Origin: Bemisia tabaci
Lineage: Eukaryota > Arthropoda > Insecta > Hemiptera > Aleyrodidae
Assembly: GCF_918797505.1 (NCBI RefSeq)
Contig: NC_092793.1
Location: 46,922,243-46,986,242 of the forward strand
Direction of reading: 5' to 3'
Length of the DNA stretch: 64,000 nucleotides
Each line of letters begins with the position of its first letter. Position 1 is the first letter of the stretch. This document shows, piece after piece, positions 37,041 to 47,700 of this stretch. A model generated the notes under the pieces. It was not told the DNA's origin. It saw only the letters and a program-made list of their open reading frames with translations, and did no database searches. The translations under genes and the position numbers were made by a program.

Positions 37041-40000
37041 ACATGGATGTCAGAAATTTTAATGGTCACCTCAATAACTCCTTCATTCATTGATGATTGT
37101 ATTACAATAGTATTTCTCCACTTTTTGTGCCTCTGAACAATTTGTTTTATGGCTTTTAGCTGTGCCATTTGTTTGGGTTAATTGCTGCTTTACACATTCA
37201 ACAATTTTGAGGTTTCTTAAAACTGGATGTTACTAAGCTTGACCTTCAAGAGCAGCATCAAGGCTACACTTCCCTTATGCAACTTTTTTTGATCCAGTAG
37301 AGCAAAACCTCACTGCCACCATAAAAATGTATTAATTTTTATAATGAAGTAGATTTTTCTGAGCTCTACTCCCTTTTTTTACTCTTTTCGTGGATCCTTG
37401 TGTGCAAAGGATGATTTCCTAGTCCACCACCCCACATTTGTAACCACCCAATTTCTGTGTGCTCAAGCTTCATGAAAGCCTAATGTTTTTTACCTTTACG
37501 TACATTTAGCCGTGTAGTGCTCTCAGCATTTCTTTTATTGTATCTTTTCTGTAAATTTTGCTCGAAAGTCTTTGGTTATTTTTATTAGTCTCTCATCATG
37601 AGATGGAGTTGAAGAAAATAATGATGACATTGAGTAATGTATCTCCTTCCGAATAATTTCCCAATATTCAAAATTTTCTGTCAAGGCTCAGTAAATTTAG
37701 CCAAAATAAAAGCTCAGAGGAATTTTTAAAATAAAAATACCTCTGTCGTTATATATTTCGAATTTTATTTTTGTATTATCCAAAGTATTTATCTCAGTAA
37801 AAAAAAAAAGGTGGCTGTGAAGGTTGAAATTGGTTCATACTGGTCTTATGCCGCCGGTCATCGACCCTGCATTATGGAACAACTTTATGACTGTGATGTC
37901 AGGTTAAATCAGTCAATCAGCTAACTCAACCGGTCATCATGCCTTATACAGTCAACAAAGACGCTGTGGTGTCCATAATAATCGGTGTTATTGTCAACCT
38001 GAAAAAATTCAAATGTTTTTCAAGGATCCCTGTTTTTTTGCCTCTCTGTAACTGTTCATAATTCAAGTTTGGAGTTAGAAGTAAATCTGAAACATCTCAA
38101 ACTTTTAATCAAAGAATAATGATATGTTCCACCTCATCTGTATCTCCACTATCTTTATCTTCGAAACCTATTTTTTTTCTGTATTAAGTATGCAGGTCTT
38201 TTTTTCCTCTAGTCTGCTAATTTGTATTGCATGAAAGCAAGTATGTTGTTGAGTTCAGACCATTGATTGCTTATCAAAACTATTCTTGAAATCATGATTG
38301 TCTCTTGTAATTTGCACTTCTACTTCATAGTTCATGAAGTAATTTACGGGGGTTTTAGTTTTTTGAAGAAACTTCATTTAATTCTTTTGGCCTCTACTTA
38401 CTTAATTTTTTTCTCCAATACCTGTCACTTTTAAAATGATTCAGAGACAGTTTCTAAGTTTTTTGGGCATTCCGTTGAATTTTAGATTTATTTGTGCAGC
38501 CTGCTTCAGTAGATTCTCTCATGATATTGGATTGTTAAAATACGTATGCCTGTCACTTTTTTGAAGGAGATAAAAGAAAAATTTAATCTGTGTGGTTTTT
38601 GAGCCCTTACAGCATCTCTTTTTTTTTCTCTGCTGATGAAAAAAAAATAGGAAGTAATTTTAAGGATAGGAATCGCTAAACGTTATTTTTTGAGTTTTCA
38701 GGTATGGAGATCCTACTCGAAGTATAAACTTCAAATACCTCTAGAGAAGAGGGCAATAAGGACGAAACAAATGTTTTTCTATGTTTGAGACTGATTTGAG
38801 TTCTACCATATGAACCTAATTTTTAACCATGAAGGTGTAACAAGCACTTTCTACCTACTTTTAAAATGCTGCAATTGAGGCATACACCTAATTGTCTCTG
38901 AAGTTCAGCTCTCGAAATGTTGCAATGTAAGGCTTATTGAATTTCTTAAGAATGATTTTCTTAAAGGATCTCTAAGATGTGCAAGTGTGAGGCGACATTA
39001 TAATCAAATCAAAGAGACAGGAGACAGCCCAGGGAAGACATCAAGAGAGTAAATTCCACACAGCATTACCTTTTGATTCGTCATACCTATTGGTTGTGTC
39101 CATTTTTGCAAAAGAGTTCTATCCATAGAATAAATCCTTTGTAAATAGCCTCCATTTGCAAAGATGAACCCAACTGTCCATTATGCACTTATATTATCCT
39201 CAAATTGTGTGGTCGCTCAGTGAAATCAACTCTATGCACTGTTTGAATACAAAAAATAGAAAGCATTTATGAAGTTTCAGATTTTAGATTACAGTCAATA
39301 ATTTTGTGGTGGATTGATCAATTTCTTTGATTCTGTTTGTTTGTATGTAATGATTTGTAACTTCAAGTCACAACATAAGATAGTACCTAATTATGGCCAG
39401 ATACCTTTTATTCACTCAAAATCCGTCAATGACCATGCTTATATTGCAATTTCACAGTTAAGAGTTAGGCACTTTGAACCATTCGTTAGAAACAGACTCT
39501 TTTTATGTAAGAATTCAATTTGCAACAAATCTTTTCGAAAACTGATCTCTTTGACATAGGTGGTTTCAAATGCAGCAAGTCGATTTTAAAATGAGGTATT
39601 TGTGAAGAATTGAAGGAATAAATTAATTTTCAGTTTCTGTCATAAAACCGATTACTTTTCCCTTTTTTCTTGTTTCTTTCAGAATGCATTTTATTTTAAG
39701 AAGTTTTGTCAGAGTTGTGCATTTTGTAGGCCATAGCTAGCCAAGAATAGGTTTTAGACTTTTACCTATACCTAAAGAAGATCAAAATCTTCTACAATGG
39801 TTTCGATCCAAACTTCTATGAGGATACATGATGAGAACTTGAAGGAATAATTCAAAATCCTTTATTGTGAATCCAGATCTCTCTTTAAGAATTTTCTGAT
39901 TGTGTGATAAAAAATTTAAACCCTACCTCAATGATGAATTGATTTTTTTTGACACAGAAGTGTACCCACTCTTTATGACGAAAAAGAGTACCATCAATCT

Positions 40001-40231
40001 GTATCTATTGTGTATGTATGTAAAGTTCAATCGCAAAATTTTATAAAATAAAAAAATTTTGTTTCAATAGTCATGACTTCAATTTCGAAACCTGCGAAAA
40101 CCTGCTTCCACAGCATACTTGAGGATGATAAGTAGTTTTAGCTTACTTGAAGATGGTGAAAATCGTTTGGAGGAATTGATAAAAGGAAATTGAAATCATT
40201 TTGTTGAGCCATATCTTGCAGTTCTTTGAGG
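37041..40231 (+). other. WDR33 3' UTR and downstream region
   Basis: Unique-looking AT-rich sequence with no exon, RNA gene or transposon end recognised up to the hAT element at 40232. Consistent with a 3' UTR of 0.7 kb (signal at 37705) or up to 3 kb (signal at 40047). Confidence 0.4.
37705..37710 (+). promoter_or_regulatory. Candidate polyadenylation signal for WDR33
   Basis: A canonical AATAAA about 665 bases after the WDR33 stop. Another AATAAA at 40047-40052 follows a long unique AT-rich stretch and could serve a longer 3' UTR. Confidence 0.5.
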
Positions 40232-41016
40232 CAGGGCCGGATTAAGGGGGTGGCCACATGGGCCGCGGCCCATGGCGGCAAATCTAGGGGCGGCAAATTT
40301 TGCAATTTTTTTCAATGTAAATATAAAAAAAATTCGGATTTAGAAAAAAAAATTACAAACGAGAAAAGGCTACAAAATCTCTCATTTCCTGAGAGTATAG
40401 TAATTTCTAATTTTGTCGTCTTTCAGTGATACAAGAGACAGCACCTTTAATTAGTCGAGTTAAGAGAGAAACCAAACACACAATTTGACCTGGAACCGCG
40501 CGACTTGGGGAGAAACGATGACGAGGACTTGAGATGAAAAGGAGAAGCCCTCGGCGCGGCAATCGGCATGTAACACATATTAGCGCCTACAAGATTGCAC
40601 GAATACTTCACGCATTGCATCAAACACAGTGCGGTTATTGTGGTCACAGAAACGGATAGCGCCTACAAGACTGCGTGAATACTTCACGCATTGCGCCCAA
40701 CACGGTGCGGTCGGCGCGGCGGCGGAAGTTAAAATCATTAAACCAAACTTTTTGCTTGTTCTTTCATAATTTTTTCGTTCATTTCTTATGAATTGAAGGC
40801 CTTGTCCATTAGAGATAGGTTTACGAAACTTGACTTTCGCGCAAAGTTCCGTGACCTTTTGCTAGTATAGTGTTGACAGGGTTTTCCCAAAAAATGTGTT
40901 CAACACGAGTAAACGCGTCTTATGCACCCCTCTCCGCTGGCACGTTCACTTGATGGTTTTTATTGATGTTTCAAAATGAATGAGAAGGGGGCGGCAAGTA
41001 GGAAAATCCGGCCCTG
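40232..41016. mobile_element. Non-autonomous hAT element, CAGGGCCGGATT ends
   Basis: Left end CAGGGCCGGATTAAG, right end AATCCGGCCCTG. The flanking octamers are ctttgagg (40224-40231) and ctcagagg (41017-41024), 6/8 identical. The interior carries two copies of a unit 'tagcgcctacaaga...aatacttcacgcattgc' at about 40583-40640 and 40659-40716, which recurs at 49.5 kb. No intact transposase; the 67-aa frame at 40226 is not recognisable. Confidence 0.8.
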
Positions 41017-41189
41017 CTCAGAGGGAAATTTTCACTTTAATTTGTTTTAAAGTGGGTGGGACTGATAGCCCAGGTGTTCAGTATTTCTTAAACTGCCATG
41101 TATTCTCAACTGATAGCATGGAGAAACAAAAATAAATTGAGAGAATCTGCATGACGATTCAGAATCTTGAGTAACATTTAACGAGCACA

Positions 41190-41336
41190 ATTGGACTACA
41201 TTTTGCAATGGGGAACTATAAATTCTAGCCCGGTTTAAAAGCAACGTAGGTACGTGCCATTAGCTTCCCTATGCACATAGGTGTTTTTCCAGAAGAGCTA
41301 GAATTTATAGCTCTAAATTGCAAAATGCAGTCCAAT
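41190..41336. mobile_element. Foldback MITE of the ATTGGA...CATTTTGCAA family, copy 2
   Basis: The left arm reads ATTGGACTACATTTTGCAA then GGAACTATAAATTCTAGC; the right arm is its inverted match ending AGTCCAAT. Arms are about 40 bp and the core about 65 bp. The same core, inverted, is found in the copy at 59.2-59.5 kb. Confidence 0.88.
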
Positions 41337-41595
41337 CGATATGCACATCTCTTGCTTTGCTGTCGTCGGGTATTAAGTAGCATTTTCTAGAGAAAAAGTT
41401 CTATTCAAGTTTCAATTTCTAGAAATTATTTGTCGCCGTAAAATTGAAATTCATAAATTAGGTATGTTCAGGCGGTCAGGGGGCCTCGCCCCCTAGTTTC
41501 CCTAAGAGGCTTCCGGTCAGCGATTCGATCCAATCGTACCTGGCGCCTTGGATGGCTAATGAGCTAATGTTGGTTGTCCGGACAAGGATAATCAA

Positions 41596-41670
41596 AGCGC
41601 CTTCAATTTTTGATCATACAACACGGTCAACCACTGAGCACGAATAGTTGTATCGCAGCAGGCGCTTTGT
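41596..41670. repeat. Dispersed repeat with GCGCCTTCAATTTTTG and GAGCACGAATAGTTGTAT
   Basis: Starts with AGCGCCTTCAATTTTTG and closes with the inverted AGGCGCTTTG. Related copies are at about 53084-53150 and 56719-56790. Probably part of a transposon; ends not defined. Confidence 0.45.
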
Positions 41671-42330
41671 GCATATTGACGGATTTGTTCACGTGTGCTA
41701 TTTTACCTCCAACATCGAGGGAATTTTCACGATATTGAAGCTCACTCGGTATCATATTTGCGAGCAACATCCGCTTAATAAAATGTTAACTGACAACTGA
41801 TTATTTTTTTTTTTTTTTTTTTTTTTTTATGAATCGGATTCTGCGGCATTCATAGCGGTTATTCTAGCCGATCCAGATCATGATGGAAATTTTGAAAAAA
41901 GCACGAGAGCTTCATTAGGAACAAATATAGTTTTTAGACATTTTAACCTAGAAGTATTTATTCCAAATAGAAACAAAAAACATTACCCTTCTATCCTCCT
42001 AGTGCGAGAAACACGGGGCTTCAATTAAGATAGCGAGGGCTAACGAAAAATACTGCCTAACTGGCAATAATTTTGGCAAACATGAGTTCGCCAAATTTTA
42101 CAGTATACATATAATATGCAAGCTGATGGCTTTAGTTTTTTTTCCAATTTTGTAGGGGAGCGCTTCAATGACGCAGTAATGTATGAAAAAATTGCAAGTC
42201 AACCTTAAAATTTCAAAAATGGCGAAATTTCTCTCCGTTCGCCAAAATCGTCAGTTTGCACTTTTGCAGGTAGGCGATATTGTTCGTTAGCCATCGATAG
42301 GCTTAACAGAACGGATGAATGAAAGCTTAA

Positions 42331-42459
42331 AGTTCCGGTTACACAATCAAATTGAGCCATCAAACTGAAGCTCTGATAGGTGGAAAAAGACCTGAGGTGA
42401 AGATGCGACCAATGAGAGGCCCAATATGATGGTTCAATTTGATCGTGTAACCAGGCCTT
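42331..42459. mobile_element. MITE with GGTTACACRATCAAATT inverted ends
   Basis: CCGGTTACACAATCAAATTG at the left is matched by its inverse, CAATTTGATCGTGTAACCAGG, split here by one substitution per arm. The arms continue through GAGCCATCA. About 130 bp, no coding capacity. Confidence 0.75.
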
Positions 42460-43258
42460 AATTTACATAGCAACGCGGTTGCGAGCAAGTTAGCGACATG
42501 GAGGTTGTCATGTTGGAAAGTTAAAAAAAAAATTAAGGAAAATTTAAAAAGTCCCGCCGCCATGGTTTTAAACTGATCCTCACTTTCTTAGAGAATTTGA
42601 GAGCTGAGATACGGACACACGTGGTAGATTATAACCTTTTCGTATGTTTTCTCCGTCTCTTGATAGTGCACGTAGCTCATCCATCAAAATTTTTAAAATA
42701 TGATAAAAAGTAAAAGTTTCCATTAACCATTGAGATAATGTTTTAATGTGCGCATATTAAGAGTCATTTGTCACTTTTGTTTTTGATTTTTCAGCGCCTT
42801 TTATAATTTTCTGTAATCGTTTCTCCCACCAAATATTCAAGCAACTGGGTACTTGAAGAAACCATTAACAAGGTACGCATTTTATGCATATGGATGGAAT
42901 TTAATTGAGTAACTTTCTGCATGAAGAATTGCCTTCAATTGAAATAGGCACCCGAAATTATATTATTGTTAGTCCGAATTGCCAAGTTAGCTAAAAAATT
43001 TACAGTATTAGGGTATAAGAATCAATTAAATGCATGGTGAATAACCTGCAAATGTGCCACGCCGTGTAGCAGGCGTCACTGCAAATGTTTTTTTTTTTTA
43101 TTTTTTTCCCCGTATTTTATAAACTTTTTCTCTGATTGCGGATGGAAGCAGGTCATAGCCTCGTTCGTATTTGCAACCTGGTTTTTTGGCTGTTAAAATG
43201 AATTGACTCAGAAAAAGATTTTCAGATGTAACGTCATTTACTCACGAAGAGCATGCCC

Positions 43259-43510
43259 CACTGTTTATTGGTTTTTTTTTATGATACAACTATTCGGTCT
43301 CAGCGGCCAAGCTAGGAAGTATCTTTTCACATTTAAGGCGTTTTTTATGCGTACACGCGCTTCATCAAAGAGTTAACTGAAGTCACTACACCACTCGCTA
43401 TACAGCGCTGTTACACTGTTTATTGATTTTTTAAATGATGCACGCCAGGAAGTATCTCTTCACATTGAAGTCGTATTTTATGCGTCTAGACGCTTCATCA
43501 AAGAATCACC
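43259..43510. repeat. Two diverged copies of a ~100-bp unit
   Basis: Unit at 43259-43377 and again at 43414-43510: both start CACTGTTTATTG, contain AGGAAGTATC and TTCACATT, and end TATGCGT...ACGCG/ACGCTTCATCAAAGA. Probably part of an older transposon or satellite. Confidence 0.6.
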
Positions 43511-43940
43511 GGGTATTAAAATGAAGTAACTCTGCGTCTGAGGCCAAGCGCCGTTTCCGAATATGCTAACAAGAGGCGCCATCTCTTATAAAGAAACGAG
43601 ACATCTTTATAATTGAAAATATGACACAACCATTAAATTGCCCAAAAAATGATAAAAAAAATAAAGTCCAATTTTCCCGAGAAGTCCCCCCCCCCCCCGC
43701 CACGTGGGTGGTATTCTATGCCCCCTAAACCCCTCCTTTAGGGAAGGAGATGAGTAACTTGAAAATAAGGGAGAACTCTTATAATTCTCTCTCGTCACAC
43801 ATTTTTCATGGCCGAATTGTGAAGTAGGAGAAATGACTTACTTTTATAGCCTGGCGTTAAAGTCTCCAAAAAGGTGTACAGTGTACCTACACACGCTGGA
43901 GCGGGTGGCATAGGCTGTGGTTACACCTTTGTAGTGGGCA

Positions 43941-44143
43941 CAGTGGCGTAGACAAAAGGTATAGTCAAGGAGGTCTGGACCTCCCCCCCTTTAGCCTCGT
44001 TAATTGTACCTTTTCTTTTACTTTTGGAGGGCAGACATAAAATATTATCGGAGACGTGCACAAAATAATGTAAATTTATCGTCACGTTTTTGAATGGGAC
44101 TCCCCCCCTCCCCTTTAAAAAAGAATTTCTAGCTACGCTACCG
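43941..44143. mobile_element. Likely hAT-type MITE, CAGTGGCGTAG ends
   Basis: The left end CAGTGGCGTAG is matched by an imperfect inverted end (AGCTACGCTACCG). Flanks agtgggca and agtggaaa agree at 6 of 8 bases. The right boundary is uncertain by a few bases. CAGTGGCGTAGCTAG is a common arthropod MITE terminus. Confidence 0.5.
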
Positions 44144-44751
44144 AGTGGAAAAAGGGGCCATAGTCCATGTGAAAAATTTATTTTTGGAATGCTTCTTTTC
44201 AAGCTCAGTGGGCAAACTGAAATTTGAGCTACGGAAAAGAAACTTGGAATATATCTTTATGTACAAAATAGTGCGTTGCGAGCTGCCTAGTCCGTAATTT
44301 CATGACAATAGAGGGTGTAAATTTGCAATTTTGAGCACTAACAATGAAAGTTTAAGAATGTTTAAAGTTTTTCTCTTTGCTAAGTTTTCTCGAATTTTAA
44401 ACTTTGAACCTTCATCGAGCAGGATTAGTTCAACCCTGTTTTGGCGTTCCTTGTGCGAAAATGTTTGTAGGACACGCTTTTGCGGTCTTGAGTGAATAAC
44501 TCAATTTAAAATATGGCCCTTTTTCTGCAATTGGTCACATACTGGTTATCGACAGTTTCAGGTTTCCAATGCATAGGGGCCCGTAACACAGAAAAAGCGA
44601 CAGGGGTGCCAACAATCATCGTATCTAACCTCTGGAGGACTCTAGAAACTCTCTTCCTTGAAAGTTGTTAGCGCAAAACAAGAGATGCCACTTTGAAAAC
44701 GAGACGATTTCGTGAGTCCAGGGGAAGAAATGCTGACGGGGGTCTCGCATC

Positions 44752-47700
44752 ATGCATCAAAATCGGATTCAGAAGCTGCTGTTCAAGGAGTACTCCGAGC
44801 TCGCCGAGATGGTCCTAGTGGAGAGTCCCTTCGCAGAGACCGATGAAAATGGCAATGGGATAAGACAAGTTTATCTGGGTACGTACCGTGTAATGAAATC
44901 CATGAAGTGAAGTTGTCCAAAAGGCAATTTTTTTTTGATTTCCAGAACTATCTCCTTCTCTCGTAAAGCAACCGTAAGGAAACTTTGATTAGGATTATCA
45001 AAGTTTCCAAGGCATCAAGGCGTCATTTAAGGCATCAGAAAGGGCAGCGGAATTAAAATGGAGTTGGGCAGGGCATGTGGCCAGGATGAAGGAGACCAGG
45101 TGGGACAGTAGATTAACAGTGTGGAAACCGGACGGGAAAAGGAACAAGGGCAGACAGCCGGTAAGATGGAGCGATGAACTGGTGACCCACGCAGGAAAAG
45201 ACTGGTGGAGCCTAGGGAAGGATCGGGAACGTTTGCACACGTGCAATTGCGAAGATGTCAACAATTTAAACAAACCTCTAGAACAACAATTTTCTCTCTA
45301 ACCTCCCGCAAGGGAGAGGCCAGGCCTCTAAGGGGTGTAGTTGGCTTTTCTAATTCTAATTCTAATCTGTTGTTTTAATTGTTGGCTTTATGATTGAAAC
45401 CGTCCATGGAAAAGAGACTTTACATTCACGGCGACAGAATTTTCACCAGAAAAATTGGATTGAGTTTTTGAATAAGAACTCTCTCTAATGACCCTGAGAA
45501 TGCCTAAGAACAAGTCTCAAGCGGTTCAGTGCTTTCTTGTAAAAGTCGAGGTAGAGGAGGGCAGGAATTTGTATTGCAACGCGTCAATTTTGTGCCCTGA
45601 ATGCAAGATAAGAAAATTTTAAATAAATTCTCCTTGAAACAGCGTTTTATGCCCTGGAAACTTCAAACAGCTGCACTTCCTGATTTGCTTAACATTTTTG
45701 GGCATTTTTTGTCTCAAAATGTTCGCAGAACACCCAGCTTGAATACATGCTCAATTTTAAGTTTTTGTCAATCAAGATTCTTCTTCACATAAACTCAGCC
45801 ACATTTTTTCATATATTTACTCTTTTACATTCATATGCTAATTCATTCTCATTGATTATCACCAGGTGTGACCCCTACACAGCTGATCATTGCGGGGGAC
45901 CAATTAAAACCATCGACGGAGGCCGCAGTTGCGTTTCCAAGAAACATGAGCCCTGATCCAGAAATAGAAAATTTCGAGTTATTATCTGTGTGTGCTATAG
46001 AGTCTGCAAATTTAACTATTTTCAAGAGGAAACGGAGGAGAACGATAAAGGCACAACTTTGTAACGAGCAGACGCGGTATTTTGAATTAGGAGGATTCGA
46101 GAATAGAGCGGTAAGTTTATCTAACAGAATGCTCAGTGGCGAGGCGTGAATGATCGATTATCGATATTTCCCCATTTGACGCAATAGTAAAGAATCTATT
46201 ATTGAGGCGTTCGTTTCGAACATCCTGTTCATCAGTGGCGTGGCGTGAATGATCGATTATCGTTGTTACGATTATCGCAACTTTCGTTACCCTGAAAATA
46301 AAAACTGATCATCTATACAAGTTTCATATTCACTCTCAATACAGGGTGATCCAAAAGTCCCTTCCACCCCCTCTAACTTTTTACCTAATTGAGATAAAAA
46401 TTTGAAACTTGGGGATATTCCTAGGTCAAAGGGAGCTACTTTTTGGCACCCCTAAAATTTTCAGGGGGGCCCCCCTTGGGGGGGCAACGGCCCCCAACTT
46501 TGAATTTTCAAATGGGAAGACCCCCTTTGTGATAGCTCGTTCGAAAGAGCATAAAAAAAGAAAACTTTTCGCGCAAACCCGAAGTCAATATCTCAAACCG
46601 TTTCAAAATGGCGGCCGGTTAAAGTTCAAAATGGCCGAAATTTCATACCGGTTATTTTTCGATGGATTTGCGCGAAAATCGGTATGGAGGGGTATTTTGA
46701 CACGAGAAAAACGAATTTGACGTTAGATTTTCAAAAAAACCGAAATTTCCAAAATGGCCGCCGGTTAAAGTTTAAAATGGCCGAAAATTGTCACCTTGGG
46801 TTTTTCCTGATGGATTTGCCTAAAACTTGGAATTTGAGAGTAATTTGGCATAAGATAAACACATTTGAACTTAGATTTATGAAAAATAAATTTTTGGTCA
46901 TTTTGAACTTTAACCGGCGGCCATTTTGAAAATTTTGTTTTTTTTGATAATCTAACGTCAAATTCGTTTTTCTCGTGTCAAAATACCCCTACATACCGAT
47001 TTTCGCGCAAATCCATCGAAAAATAACCGGTGTGAAATTTCGGCCATTTTGAACTTTAACCGGCCGCCATTTTGAAACGGTTTGAGATATTGACTTCGGG
47101 TTTGCGCGAAAAGTTTTCTTTTTTTATGCTCTTTCGAACGAGCTATCACAAAGGGGGTCTTCCCATTTGAAAATTCAAAGTTGGGGGCCGTTGCCCCCCC
47201 AAGGGGGGCCCCCCTGAAAATTTTAGGGGGGCCGAAAAGTAGCTCCCTTTGACCTAGGAATATCCCCCAAGTTTCAAATCTTTATCTCAATTAGGTAAAA
47301 AGTTAGAGGGGGTGGAAGGGACTTTTGGATCACCCCTGTATAAGCTATGAGTTCAAGACGAAAATTACCTTTGTAAATTTGATTTTTTTCATTATTTCAG
47401 TAGATATTTTTCAAAGAATGTACGTTGCACAATCCTAGAAACATTGGAATGCTCTTGGTTCTTTTTTGCAGTATGCAATCCAATCAGCACTGGAAATTCT
47501 GAAACACCGCAACCGGGAGAGGCCCTTTCTGCACCCAACGCCTTAATTTAGGAAAAGATCACTCCCTAGCCCCATATTAACCCCACCACTTCCGTTTTAC
47601 TCCTCCATTTGAACAATCCCAGTCCTTTTTCAGGGTGTCTAGTATTTTTTAATTTTAAAAAATCATGATTTTTTCTGATATTTTATACAAAATTCCTGAT

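Larger units (their letters stand above)
41671..44751. other. Repeat-rich intergenic region upstream of the GARIN-like gene
   Basis: Apart from the elements listed separately (42331, 43259, 43941) it holds poly-T runs (about 41803-41828 and 43089-43100), poly-C runs (for example 43687-43698) and no recognisable exon. Confidence 0.4.

Noticed and set aside
45077..45301. 74-aa frame as a host gene
   Set aside because: It is the C-terminal tail of a non-LTR retrotransposon polyprotein, 5' truncated.
46409..47149. Two open frames giving the same peptide on opposite strands
   Set aside because: This is a consequence of the palindromic arms of the foldback element.
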